Shown: one piece after another, positions 36,901 to 49,800 of the stretch
How the letters are laid out: every line of letters begins with the position of its first letter
Numbering within the stretch: the stretch's first letter is position 1
From: Pardosa pseudoannulata
Lineage: Eukaryota > Arthropoda > Arachnida > Araneae > Lycosidae
Direction: 5' to 3'
Assembly: GCA_032207245.1 (NCBI GenBank)
Contig: CM063503.1
Location: 64,573,566 to 64,637,565, forward strand
DNA: 64,000 nucleotides
Program-made: the position numbers and the translations under genes
Notes under the pieces: model-generated
Seen by the model: the letters and a program-made list of their open reading frames with translations, nothing else
Databases searched by the model: none
Told to the model about the DNA's origin: nothing

Positions 36901-37989
36901 ACAATTTTTAAGGCATGAATGATGCAGTTTATCATAAAGTACTTTTCCTATAAAAATATTCATAATTAATTTAATGAATCTTCTGTTATATTACTGATCT
37001 ATTCTAGTTCTATTCTGTTATGGTTTTTTTTTTTTCAAACCCTCTATTTACAAATTAAGGGTTAATGGATAAAAGTCAAGGTTTAATTAGTTTAAACTTT
37101 TTAAATACAGGTTAAAACCTTTTACTTTGAAGTTGTACATTATTTATATTAATATGTAATGTTAATTATTTAAAAGTAACAGCATTATATACATTTCTGA
37201 GAGATAGATTCTCATTTTATAAATGGTGGTTTAAAGGTATAAGATTGTTTTTATTTTACTCTGATTATATATGAATAAAGATTAAATGAGAAATAATGAT
37301 TATATATATATATATATATATATATATGAATAAAGCATTTTATTCCTTAAGTCTCTTAAAAGACAAACAATTAAAAAGGCAGATGATATAAAGCTATGCT
37401 GAAATCACTGTACATTGGAGAGGGAGGGAAAGGAAGCTACAATACCGTTATGTGCCGTTTGAATTTCTTATTTGTAATAAAAGTAAGTTCAGGAGCAGTT
37501 TAAAAAGCATTCATTGGAAATCAAGAAGTTACCTGTTACTTTTTACAACCATACACATAATCTAAGGCATTGGGTGGAATTTCAGCTGTATATTTGTAAT
37601 GAATATACCAGTTGTGTATTTGTGATGAAATATATTTTATAGATAAACAATACATAGTTGTAAAAAGGGAAAATATAATAATTATATTATATCTATTAAA
37701 AATAGAATTTATTCATTTTTGCTTTCAAAAGCTATTAATTAGTACTGTGTGCCTGGATTTACTGGCTTATACTTTATTTAAAATTTGGATTTACTATTAA
37801 AACGGTGTAAATTTTAATTTGAATCATGCAAGACTAACTGCAAGTTATTACCCTTTATAGTGAATGTGAATTATCTTTTATCTTAGTTACTTTCAAAGTT
37901 AAATATGACTTTTATAGAAATATTTACTTTTTACAAACTAGTTTTCAAATGAATTATCTATATTTATGTAAATGATATCTTAATTTCAG
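33912..37989. other. Upstream region of the plus-strand gene
   Basis: No gene identified. A CpG- and GC-richer belt at about 34600-35830 (for example 34850-34925 and 35620-35760) stands out from the AT-rich background and may hold the promoter or untranslated exons of the gene whose coding exon starts at 38457. A 145-aa open frame at 34805-35242 lies in it but is unrecognised. (TA)n at 37300-37327. From about 36 kb the plus strand becomes T-rich. Confidence 0.35.
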
Positions 37990-38062
37990 GCTATGAAAAG
38001 CTCAAGCTTCTTATTGCAGTTGAAAGAAAGCAAGAGTTTGAAACATCTGGCTTACAAATCAA
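37990..38062 (+). other. Weak candidate upstream exon
   Basis: A good acceptor (TTAATTTCAG) precedes 37990 and a weak donor (GTATTT) follows 38062. Joining to an acceptor AAAG at 38454 would keep one open frame into the large coding exon, adding about 25 residues in front of its first Met. Such frame agreement has a one-in-three chance, so this is only suggestive. Confidence 0.22.
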
Positions 38063-38456
38063 GTATTTTTCTTCTGCATAAGCAACAAGGCAGATTTGCA
38101 TAGCCTTTAGAAGGCAATCCTCATATTAAGAAGTGGTTTATGACAAGTTTTACTGTGCTTTAATTTTAAATCAGTTTGTACATTTTTTTCATAAATATGG
38201 TGTACAAGTGTAGTTGAAACTGCTTTTAAGTAGTACTAATTTTAAATGTTTGCAATATGAGTTGCTTTTATTGTTATTATAATATAATTGGTTTATATTT
38301 AAAAACTGATATGAACTATAGTAGTAAGTTAATGGTTTTATACTGTGGTAATCCTCTTTAAGAGTAAAACAGGAGTTTTAATATTTGTGTTATCAGTGGT
38401 TTTGTACCATTACCTAATATTTAGATTATTTATAAAAAAATGATTTATTTAAAGAA

Positions 38457-40490
38457 ATGGAAAAGAATAAAGAGGTTGTCAAAAAACCTTACACAGATGT
38501 ATATGAAAGTAAAAAAGTAAATATTTCTAAAGCAAATCTCTTCAAAAGTAATGCACATGTACCTTCACGAGCTGAAGACACCAAAACTAGAATATCAAAT
38601 ATATCTAGGTCAAAAAATAATCCAGCTTCAGTTAACAAAAAATCTAGCATTTACAGTGGTGATGCCAAGCCTCTCTATAAACACTCTTGTGAAGAATGTG
38701 GAATAAAAAGGAATCCAAATTTGATAGTGAATGCAGTACCCGTTGATCACACAGTCACAGAGCGGAAACTTGAGAACTGTCATAGTTTGAATGGAAACTT
38801 GTTTAATGTACATTCAACTTTATGTAATCTAGCCTGTCCTGTGCCTGAAATTTCACACTTAAACAGAGTGTTGAGCTTTCAACCTGCAAGACATAATGAA
38901 CTTCCCTTCTCAAAGTGTGCTAAGCATAAGCAAAGGACTGTTTTTTCTGAACAGAGAGGATATAATTACAAGAACCCTAATTCAAGCAATGCATTTCAAA
39001 GCAGTAAATTTTCTTCAGCTACAAACTGTAATGCCAGATGCCACTGCTCAAAAAATAGTTCTTGGAATGCTAGTAATGTTGATTCATATTTTAATATACC
39101 CACCAGTGAATCAGTTTCTGAAAATATTATTGCAAATGAGGAATATAATTTAAAATGTGGATTGAAATGCCCTGCAAACAGTACACTAACTAAGAAAAAA
39201 GATAGTGAGAATTTAACTGATCTTCCATTACTAGTTCATTCAAACTTCTCGAAAGACTCTTGGGAAGTTAAGTATTGTTTAGAAAATAAGTTACGAATTA
39301 ACAGTAAACAACGAAAATGGAATCTAAAACCATGGGGTCAAGTTGCTAAACCTTCTGATAGAACAGTTACTGATTCTAGGTCTTTTGATAAAACTGATAA
39401 GATGCTTTTTCCTGCTTTGCCATCAAATTCTCATAGTCAAGTGAAACTAAATTCTAGTCATACCAATAGCATGCCTCCATCTGAGCATTCGTCTGCGGAT
39501 AATTCAGATTTAGAAAGTGTAAATTCGTTTCCCGATAGAAATAACTGTACAGCTCCATCTTTCTTAACCAGTGTATCTTCAACCATTCCACAAGCATCAT
39601 ATGCAGATGTTATACGTATGTCTTCAGCTGGGGTCCAAGGTTTACTTGCTGCTGCTGATTTTGAAAAGACATCTGAGCAGAATTTATCTCATACTACTGT
39701 TGTAAATTCATTAAATGAGAAGCTGCAAAAAGACGAAAACAGTCAATCAGGAAGTTCTGATTGGGTTATTTCTAGGTTATCCCAGTTAGATCAAAATTCA
39801 TCTGATATTGTAAATAATGTTTCTTTGGCCCAATCTAGCCAAAATGAGCAAAACTTTGGTGCACCACGCCCTATTGTTGTGAGTCTTGAAAAACCAAGTT
39901 TTTATAATTCAAGTTTGCAAAGTAATAAAAATGTTTTGAGTACATATACTTCAAACACTAGCTTAACTTCTCCAGAAGGGAAAGTTATGGAAGAAGAAAA
40001 TTTAATCACTGACTGTTTGTGTGGTTTAGAAAAAATTTCTTTGGACAAAGTGTCCTTGTCAGAATCTATGCAGACTGCTTGTGTAACTGATGTAGTGTCT
40101 GAGACAAATGTTCCAGGTACAAGTTTAAAAACTGATTCTGTATACAGCAGTCCTAGTAGCATTGATTCTTTTAGTGATGCATTTAAATCAGCTGAAAGCA
40201 ACATTTTAAATGCTTGTAATTATTCTAAAACAAAAGATCCTCCTGTTGTTATTATGAATAGTTCGTCATCTCCGCAAAGCATGTCTGAGATCAGCTTTGG
40301 AATTGAATATGAAGAAATGCTAAAACTTTGTGCTGACAGCTGTGACACCTCTATCAAAAGTGTCTCTTCATTTTCATTGCAAGATGCTGATGAATGCAGT
40401 TTTTCAGAAGAAAACAACCTCTCTCCTGAAAATAATCCAGAGTCTTCAAAAGCCCATGTACAATGTGAACAGAGTCATTGTCTCAGTTGA
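38457..40490 (+). CDS. Large Ser/Asn-rich protein of unknown function, main coding exon
   Basis: An uninterrupted 677-codon frame, by far the longest in the window, with codon use and composition unlike chance frames. I do not recognise the family. The protein is hydrophilic, without signal peptide or membrane segment, rich in Ser and Asn and probably mostly disordered. The N-terminal third has scattered paired cysteines (CEEC at 79-81, CNARCHC at 191-197, CGLKC at 234-238) that do not form a standard finger. More ordered-looking short motifs are KWNLKPWG (287-294), LFPALPS (317-323), SYADVIRM (381-388) and EISFGIEYEEML near the C-terminus; such isolated motifs often mediate partner binding. 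The start is the first Met after an in-frame stop at 38430; an AG directly before it means it may instead be an internal exon. The frame closes at TGA 40488-40490, but see the downstream exons. Confidence 0.85.
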   Translation: MEKNKEVVKKPYTDVYESKKVNISKANLFKSNAHVPSRAEDTKTRISNISRSKNNPASVNKKSSIYSGDAKPLYKHSCEECGIKRNPNLIVNAVPVDHTVTERKLENCHSLNGNLFNVHSTLCNLACPVPEISHLNRVLSFQPARHNELPFSKCAKHKQRTVFSEQRGYNYKNPNSSNAFQSSKFSSATNCNARCHCSKNSSWNASNVDSYFNIPTSESVSENIIANEEYNLKCGLKCPANSTLTKKKDSENLTDLPLLVHSNFSKDSWEVKYCLENKLRINSKQRKWNLKPWGQVAKPSDRTVTDSRSFDKTDKMLFPALPSNSHSQVKLNSSHTNSMPPSEHSSADNSDLESVNSFPDRNNCTAPSFLTSVSSTIPQASYADVIRMSSAGVQGLLAAADFEKTSEQNLSHTTVVNSLNEKLQKDENSQSGSSDWVISRLSQLDQNSSDIVNNVSLAQSSQNEQNFGAPRPIVVSLEKPSFYNSSLQSNKNVLSTYTSNTSLTSPEGKVMEEENLITDCLCGLEKISLDKVSLSESMQTACVTDVVSETNVPGTSLKTDSVYSSPSSIDSFSDAFKSAESNILNACNYSKTKDPPVVIMNSSSSPQSMSEISFGIEYEEMLKLCADSCDTSIKSVSSFSLQDADECSFSEENNLSPENNPESSKAHVQCEQSHCLS

Positions 40491-40609
40491 ATTCAGCATT
40501 ATGAAGATAAATGAACTAACAGACTTCAGCAATGTGAACAGAAGATTTGAAAAAAAAAATAAAACAATGGAAATAAATAATCAGCAGATGGCTGAATATT
40601 TTGCTTGTG
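40491..40609 (+). CDS. Possible alternative C-terminal extension (shifted frame)
   Basis: In the +1 frame the sequence is open through the stop of the large exon and continues ELTDFSNVNRRFEKKNKTME, then NNQQMAEYFAC, to a good donor, GTATGT at 40610. That donor leaves phase 1, which fits the micro-exon at 42281. How the main frame would reach this frame is not visible: no splice pair of sensible length in 40440-40530 gives the shift. Either the last part is only 3' UTR, or an indel or assembly error lies just upstream. Confidence 0.3.
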
Positions 40610-43600
40610 GTATGTTTCTTGTTTATATTTGATATTTTAAACTAAATTTTTACAATTGAATAAATAATTTACAGTGAAATATATTTTCTTTTACTGTACT
40701 ATTGTTTTGTTACTGTTTCTAATTTATTAATGTTTATTTTGTGTTGTATTTATTTTTTGAATTACTATCTTTTTTTACCGTCCAACTTTTTTTTTTCTTT
40801 TTCTATATTGATAATTGTAATTTTTATTTTGGTTTTTTGTCCAGTCACTAATATTAATTTTCTTTTACTTGTAAAACCCAGGTGGATTTTTTTTCTCACA
40901 TATGCAACTGATATTATAAATGTTGATTTAAGTGAAATGGATATAAAATATTTATCATTAGTAATGGGCATAGAATTTGCAAAAGTATTGACAGGCTTAA
41001 ATTGCTCAACAGGACAAAATTTGAAAAATCTTTTGAATCAATTTGTTGTTTTTAAACAACAAAAAAGTTTAATTATTAAAAATGAGAAAAATAAGTTTTT
41101 TTTTTGTCAATATGAAGGATTATGTGAAATTGAATTCTTTGTTTCATCTGCTTGTATTTTAAATTCACTAAAGTAAATTAAAAACTGTATTTACTGGCTT
41201 ATAATGCACACTTTCTTTTAACTAGAAATTTTTTTTTTTTTTTTTTGTAGCTTGTACCAAAAAATTTGACATACTTTTCAGATTATAAACCAGTTGTTAC
41301 ACATACTGCATCATTAAGCTCCAAATAGTACATTATGCCACAGAAAAAGGAACTGTCCTTTAAATTATAAATTTGTTATTAAATGTTAATAATGCTACTG
41401 GCACTTTTATATAAGAAGTGCAATTTGAATAATATACAGATGCAATATTTCTATTGCATAAGATATTTATCTTTTTATTTTCTTTCTTCAATACTTGTCC
41501 TTTTTTTTTTATACATTTATCGTAGGAAGCAGTTATCCTGTGTATAATGTACACCTTGAGATTTTGCCTTAAATTTCTATAAAGTGCATGTTACATGAGT
41601 AAATACAGTTTAATCGCTTGGCTGTAAAGCATCAGATTGTTTTCTAGCATTAGTAACCTGTGTAAGTAGAAGTGTTAAAGAATTCCATTTAATCTTTGTT
41701 TATTAAAATGTATTAGGCTACACTTTAATGATTATATATTTGTTAACTGTGTTGCATGTAATATTTGATGCAGATCATTTCAGCAGCAAATATTCAAGTG
41801 GCATGTTTTGATGTTTTAAACTTCTGAGCTTATAAAATGTACAGTATAATTATTTTTCCTTTTTAAAAAGTCTTCAAATTATTTAAGGGTATATAAAACT
41901 AAAAATTTGAACCATAAATTTTTGAATTTATATTGTAAAGTGTAAGTACATTTGCTTATTCATTGAAATATTAATCAGAATAAACTAGTAATAAACTGTT
42001 AGGCTTTTATAGAAAAAAATATCTTCCTACTTTTTTCCCCATAATTGGAAACTTAGGTTTTTAAAAATAGTATAAGAATCATGTTTGTTCCATTGAATAA
42101 TGCATAATATGAAATATTTATGATGTTCAAAATATTGTAAAGTATTCTACTTAGAGAAGATACCTTAGAAATGAAATAAGTACTGTTTGAAGTTAATGTT
42201 TTATTAGAATAATTAAGATTTCTATTTAATATCAAAGTTATATGATGCAATCTGTTTGACCTTTATCATTTTTTTTTCAGTGTGGAATGAATTTGAAGAT
42301 AGTGCAATTAGTAAGTACTTAAATTACTGTTCATAACATAATTATAATATGCATTTTTGTGTGTAGTATATTTATTTGCTTATATGCATATATACATTTG
42401 TGAATGTAATGTTTCATTTCCTAAACTTTGTTAAGAAATACCTCAATATATATTTGCATTGATTTCTTTAATTAAATCTTTATACTGTCAGGAAGTTGCA
42501 TGCCATTAAAAATGCTGGATTAGGATGATCTTGAAAACATTTCTCAATGTGTTTGAAATAGAAAATAAAATTTTTATAATTTTAAGTTTTATTTTTTTAA
42601 CACTTTGATGAGTAAGTTTAGATTCATTTAACACTTTCTGTATGGTGTCCTGATCTCCTGCCCAATGACTATGAGATGGAGTACTGAGGTTCTATGAAGC
42701 CCCTTACAAGATGCATGTATTTTATTGTTAAGCCTAATTTTGCCCTAAAATTTAACAAAAATATGTTTATATTACATAACTGCCAACCTCCCAAATTTTT
42801 AGACAAGTTCTTGAACTTCTGCGTTATTATAATGATTAAAAAATCCCTATGTAAGTTATTCCTATTAAAAATTTATTTTTAAATACCTATACACACCACA
42901 TTTCTACAATGTTCTTACTTGAACTTCTTCCTTATTTATTTTCAGAGCTGATTGTGCTCTGGGGTACCCCCTAACTGTGAGTTTTTTCAATTATCCTTCC
43001 AGGTTGAAAATTTCTGCCATGGTAGTTTGAGTTCAAAGAAGGAAAAAAAATATTAAAATATTCTCTTGTCAAACTTTTGTTATTGCTTGTGTTTTAGCTG
43101 CAGAGCGAGTATTCCACTACTGTCAGCATTTATGGCCATTGATGGGGGTAGAAGCAAAAAAGGCGATTTGCTAAACTATAAGCTTTGACCTTTGAATGGG
43201 GGTTGATTGGTTTGCATAAAGATGCATTCTCATGACTCTTGTATCTTTTTTTTAGGGGGGGGGGTAATATTTTACTTGTGTCTGGTAATGTTTAATCTAC
43301 TGCTTATTTTAATACAAAAAGGATTTATAGATAAAATGCATCTGATATTCAAGATTTAAAAATTCAATTCTAAGAAGGCTAATCTAAGAGTGAGATTATC
43401 CAAAAGAAGTTTGGTAATTTTTTTTTCATTTTAATTATCAAAATTAAAGGAGTCACTGCTTTGACAATCAATTAAAATTACTGCTTGAAATTTAGTAACA
43501 ATACTTTAACATGCAATTATTTGTTTTATGTAATTAACTTTTTTTAGTTCCGGGGTTTTTGATAACATGATATAAATTTCAAGTTTTTACTGAGAGGCAC

Positions 43601-46600
43601 AATCACCCCTGTGATTTGTATTTGTTCTTACGAGACAGTAATATATTTTTACTTTTTTGAAAAATTTTTTTATGCTGATTGAAATTGTTTATATTAATAT
43701 ACAGTATTGATTATTAAACATTTATCTATTTTTCATGGTAATCATGTAGTTAAGGGAAAAAACTGCTTTCCTATTTAGAAAATTCCTATTTATGGTTTGG
43801 GTGGCTTTTTTTGTTGCAAATTGCTTGCATTTAAAAATCTCCCTAATATTCATTCTCAAAGGTTGACACCTATGAAACCTATGCAATCAACTCAATTATT
43901 TTTTAAATATCCTAGCAAATGCATTTACCTTTTTATGCTTGGTAAATGATAGAATTAAATACATATAACTTTTGTTGATGAAATGAAATCTATAGAAAAT
44001 AAATTATTTTAAAACAAATTTTCAGCATTTGTTAAACCATAATTATAACTCATCTGGACTAATGTGAAGTCTGTACTCAAAAGAAAGGTTAAACTTTGTA
44101 CTTTTATTTAAGACCTAACATAGTTATTTACATTTAAGAATCCTATTATAAGTCTTTCAGAATAGGGTTGTAATTTTAACTGGTCAAAACTGATTTTGAC
44201 TTGAACACTGGGATAAGAGTGGTTTAAACCATTCATAAATGACCAGAAGTGTTAAAAATAGTTTTAAATAGTCTTTTAATTTTATTTCTTTTGCAATTTA
44301 AAAGTAATTTAATAAGTAATAAAAGTAACAGTGCAGTTAAATAATATATTGTGTAGTTTATGATAATCATTGAGTAAACTGATTTACTGTTTTTGCCTCT
44401 TGCAATTGTATTTCAAGTAGAATCCCAACCACATCTAAAATGCTATTTTTTTAGAGTGTTTAAAATACAGCTAGACCTGATGTCTTGTGGGGCAGTAATG
44501 AAGTTTAAAGGCATTAATATTAAATTTATGGTATTCACATTACATCTATGCTATTACTGTTATGCTATTTGTTATTTGCTGCTTGCTGGTGTTAATTATA
44601 TTATGGCACTATTAACAAATGTTAACTTAGTTTTAACATATGCTAGTAAAATATATTTGATTAGTATTGATTAAAGTGAATACAAAACTGTTATTGACCA
44701 GGACTATTAAAATCAGCTTTAAAATATTCCTAGATCAATATTCAGCTACCATAACTCCTGTTTATCTAGGTACCATGTACATAGAGTGTTATCTGTTAGA
44801 ATTTTGTTCCATTTTGTTTTCATTTATACATTACTGCAATCTATTGAAAGCACTAATCCTCTGTGACACAGATGTTACACCTGTTAAAGATGGATCAAAT
44901 ACTACCATTGCATATGTGACACACCTGTCCAGAAAGGGTTAAAGAAAATGACAGTTTTTGTTTTCTTTCTTAAATATGAAAATAATTATTGTAAAGTATC
45001 CATTCCTTAATTCCTTGCTTTGAAATATAAACATTTTTCTAAGGAATATTAAGTGATTTTATTACAATTAGGGATTATATAAAGAAAGTTTTATTTCTCT
45101 TTTTTATTTGTAAAAGTTTATTGAGTAAGAGCAAGATAGTTTTCTACTTTGCAACCATAATTTTAATTTGTTAAAATAATTTATAATTATTGCTCAAAGT
45201 ATCTAATTTTCTAAAGAACATAAGCCATTAAAATGCAATAAAAAATCATATATAAATTAGTCTGTATAAGTATACATTGATATGCAACTACTATTGTGCT
45301 GTATAGATTAGAGGAAATACAAAATAATTATACAATGAAATTGATAGTAGCAATGTGCTACAGAAAATTTTGTTTTAAAGAAATTTAATTAAAACGCTTT
45401 ATGCATGTTTGTCCTTCAAGTATATTTTTTCCTTTTTTACATCATATAAAGATTAAACTATTTTAAAATTTTCATTGTTGCTCGTTGAATTAGTATCTTT
45501 ATGATATTTTGCTAGGAAAAGTGTATCAGGGATGATTGTGACTGCAAGATTTTTTTTACAGTTTGAAATCTGGAATTGACAGGTTATGTTATGAATTATT
45601 TGAAAATATGTTGGACTTTTGCTCTAAGGTAGCTTTTAAGAATTTTGAAGTAGGGTCGCCTTCTCTTGCAGTGTATTTATGTATGCTAAAATTTAAACAG
45701 CAAAGGTTGATCAGTTTGACAATTGTTACGACAATGGTAAAATAAATAGGATGGATACCTAAATTATTGTTTTGGGCAGTTAAATAATTCATTTTCTCGC
45801 TGCTTCCCTGGCACAATGGTTAAAATTCAAATACTGTTTAAGGTTTGGTTATCTCCTAGGATTCCATTACATGCAAAAGACCAACTTCTTCCATATCTAG
45901 AAATAAATGTAGCACATCCTTTATGCCCATAGCAGAAATTCTGTATTTAAAATAATATGTATATCTAGTATAGAAAAAGGAGATTATCTAATAGAAATAT
46001 CCTCAGGGCCAATAACCTAAAAGAGATTTTAAGAGAATGAAAGAAATAATCCAAACTCTAAATTAAAAAACAAACAAACTAAAGTTTATTTTAAATTACA
46101 TCCAGTAAAATCTAAACAACTAAATATTTGACTACTGCATTATGGGAGGAGGGGGAGAACAACATTTTTTGAATTTAAGAGCATAATGTAAGCAAATCTT
46201 AAAAAAAATTGTAAAAAAAAGTGCCTGGACATTTTTCTGAATTTAATACTTTATGCAATAAATTTGATTTCTTGAGAATGGTGAAGCAAGTCAAACTGCA
46301 ACTTAATGCAATCCAATTAAAACAATTCAGTTAGTGTTCTAAATATTTCTCTCTATGTATATTATATAAATGGATAAACAGTTAAAATTCACTCGCAGTT
46401 AATAGCTATTAACTAAAATTTGGCATATCACCTCAATTTAGAAAATCAAGTTAGATTGCCCTAGCTGGACTTGATTGGAAATTATAAACCTCATTTAAAC
46501 CTAATAGTTTCCTTTCCTTGTTATGTGTTAGTTTCTGATTCATATTTTGGACTAGGTTTTAGGTGAGATCTGCCCAAGGGATATCAGTCACAACATAACA

Positions 46601-46783
46601 ATATTTTTCTTGTCCTCAAAATGTTTCATCAGGTACTTCCGTTTGTGGTTGAACTATTCTTGGCTCAAAATACTGTATGTTTTCTGTATATTAAAGCAGA
46701 TATGTATTTATTTGCATTTTGAGCATTGAATAAACATACTTAAAATTGAATGTTCTAACTCTTAAATTTGTATCTTTTTTTAG
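40610..46783. other. Introns or 3' region of the plus-strand gene
   Basis: T-rich DNA interrupted only by the candidate 30-nt exon at 42281-42310. No mobile-element ends were recognised. Homopolymer runs include T17 near 41229 and G10 near 43255. Open frames at 40730-41176, 44393-44674 and 44667-44942 are low-complexity or unrecognised and judged non-coding. Confidence 0.5.
42281..42310 (+). CDS. Candidate 30-nt micro-exon
   Basis: Preceded by a strong acceptor (a ten-base T tract ending CAG) and followed by a consensus donor GTAAGTAC. In the phase set by the donor at 40610 it reads WNEFEDSAI, and it passes in phase 1 to the exon at 46784. The paired strong sites on so short a segment are unlikely by chance, but no homologue was recalled to confirm the residues. 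Confidence 0.5.
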
Positions 46784-46824
46784 ACACTAAAGGAAATGAA
46801 AATGTTAAATATTATGAGTTGTGA
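46784..46824 (+). CDS. Candidate terminal coding exon
   Basis: Follows the acceptor TATCTTTTTTTAG. Continuing the phase of the micro-exon it reads NTKGNENVKYYEL and stops at TGA 46822-46824. With the micro-exon it makes a 23-residue tail in one frame. No function can be assigned. Confidence 0.45.
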
Positions 46825-49800
46825 AGTTAGAGAGCTGCTGTCCATCTTTGAAATTTAAGCTTTGAGATGTCACAATCAAAATTTATTCTGACATAAATTT
46901 TGTCAAATGCTATTGAAGATGTAAATTGTCCAAGTGTTAATTTTAAAAAATGTTAAATTTCTTTTTTTTTTGTTTATTGAATTATTGAACAGAGTTTGTT
47001 TAATTTGTTTTAAGTGTTTCTACAGAGCTGTTTTTATGTAAATTGAATTAATACTTTAGTTGCATTGAAAAAAATTTTATATATTAAGCATCATTTTGTA
47101 CATGAAATATTTAGATTTGTTGTTTTTATCCTGTTTCTCATCCCCCATTTATTAACCATAGATATCTATTTACCTACTGTGATCAAAATTTAGTTGATAT
47201 TTTCATACATATAGTTTTATTTTAAATTCACTGGAAATTTGTTCTTCATGTTTTATACAAGGATGAAATTTTGAAGTTTTAACATACTGTTGTGAAATCT
47301 TGTTAGTCTCTGAGTTATCAACATTGTGTCTAAATAATTTAAATAGTCATTTTTTTTTATTGATAGCTTTCTAACTGAAAACAGGTTGTGTATTAAATCT
47401 AGTCCTTCCATTTGACTGGAGTTGTTGATTTTTTGCATGTGATAGAACACTGTGATGCATGATTTGTTTTTAAATTTATTATTGGGTTATGTATAGAGAA
47501 AATGAAGTCCTCAATTTTTACATATTTTAAAAGATAAAGTATCCAAAACACACTTTTTGATTGTAGTTTATTTTGTTACTCTAAGATTGGAATAATATCC
47601 TGCATTTAGTTGTATTTCAATAGAGTTAAATTATAATAATAAAATAATCACAATTGTTAATGCTATTACAAATTTAAAGTTGTAAATTAAAGAATTTTTT
47701 TTAATGCTTAAATTTGTACAGGCTCTTAGTGTTTTGGATTTATCATATAGTTCCTGTGATATAGAGAATTAGCATTTTCTGAATTTTTAGACTAGGTATT
47801 TGAACTGAGTTCTTCTTCCCTTTAATGTTATAATTTTTTAAAAAGAGTGATTTAATGCATCCATGCAACTACTTCCTCCTGATGTCAGTTTTACACTTAT
47901 AAGTGTGAATTTACTATTTAAGTATCATTTGTGAGTTTACTGTTTTATATTGATCTTTGTGTTGTAAAATTTTCTTATATAATTTTTACTGTGAGTTTCA
48001 ATCTGAAGGAGAGTTTTCAATTCGTTGTACTGTTTGTGTATGCCTCATTTGTAAATAACTAGAGGTAATTTAGTATAAACCTAAGCTTTTGAATTGCATT
48101 GTAATTTTTATGTGCCTAAATTACTGTATATTATATATCACAAAAATATAGAAAACCGAATTATATAAGTTATATATTATGGAGAATAGACCCAAGTAAA
48201 ACATTTCATGCATTACCGTATTGTATAAATATTCCTTACATTTTTTTAATCCTTTGTCTTTAGAAAACTTATATTTTGAGTTCATAATATTTTTAGATTT
48301 TGTTATAGCATGTTTAACATATATATATAACTAAAAATTTGTTGCTAATTATCAGTGTCAAATATGTTATAGAAGTTGTATGTTTTATTTACTTTATACC
48401 TTTACTTATAATTAATGTACTTGTTTTGCAGACACCTTATCTTGCATATTTACTGATTATACCATAATTGTAATCAAAGTATTATTTTTTGATAGAGGAT
48501 TTAATTTGGTATATATGTATCAAATATTGATGATAATCTATGAAAAATTGAATAAAAAACTTGTTAATTAAAATTTACTCTTTTAGTCCTTTGGTTGATA
48601 ACTGTATAAAATATGTGAAATAGCAGCTTTATTCAGCATACATATTTAAATAAAATATGCTTAATGTTGGTATTTTTAAAAGTCTAAGGCAAGGGAATTA
48701 AAAAAAAAATATGTGCCAGTATAGTATGTTAAAATTATGTGTTGTTAAAAAGTTATTTTTAATTCATTGATAATCTTATTGTATATTACTCCTGGGGGAA
48801 AATATCTTGAGAAAAGTATGAAAACCAGTTCTCGGAAGTCTAACATTTTCTAGATTTTGGATTTGTAAATTTTCAAATATGATTCTGCTTTTTTGCACCT
48901 AATTCTTAATTCTTTAAGTATGTTGTAAAAGACTAAACAACATATTGATGTGGAAAAAAATTACAGCTTTGTATTTTTTAAAGTTGACTGCTTTCTGTAT
49001 TGGATATTTTTAGCTAATATATTCCATTTTATAAGTATTATATTTCAATAAGTTGAAAAAAGAGAAATAAAATACACAAGTTTTAGTGTATTATCAGTAT
49101 TTACTTACCTTCGCAATATAATAATGCATTTATGAAGAATTTGGATTGTGTATTTAAGAATGCTTTGTTTTCTGAATACATAAAATGTTGTACTTGTGAT
49201 AATTTGTGTTTGTATTGAATGAAATTAACAATAATTCTAAAAGGATGTTTTTTGGTTATGTTTATTATTCAGTATCCATTAATACAATTTCTGAAACGTG
49301 GAACTCTCTTACACTATTTGCTTTGTTGTCTTTGTCTATTTCTGTTGTATGTAACTCTTTCTTGAAGTTCAGTAGAATTCAAAATAAAGTTCATTATACT
49401 AGATTAGCATACGTGTATGAATTTTCTGTAACACATTTAGTCACATCCTTTAAAAAGGAAATTTTAAATCTAAAGGTGTTTTGTACCTATGCAATCTCTA
49501 GCCCTCTTGTAATTTTGGGAATGAACAAGTTTCTTCTGTTAGGTGGAAGAAAAAAAATAGAAACAGTACTAGAAGGAGGATTTTACATAAAAGAATTTGG
49601 ACTCTATAACTAAGCACACCAACTGGTTTCAGTTAAATCTTTGTTATGAGAAGTTAGTCTTTCTCATAATTCATTATACAATAAATATATACTAAAAATC
49701 CACTGCATAATATACAAAGAAAATTTGTTAAAACAAAAACCCCATTACTAGAAAAATATTACTTGGAGAATAATGGGAATAAATATTTTAAATTCTTGCT

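Noticed and set aside
49206..49613. 135-residue open frame in the downstream T-rich region
   Set aside because: Composition is that of the surrounding non-coding DNA; no motif or splice context.
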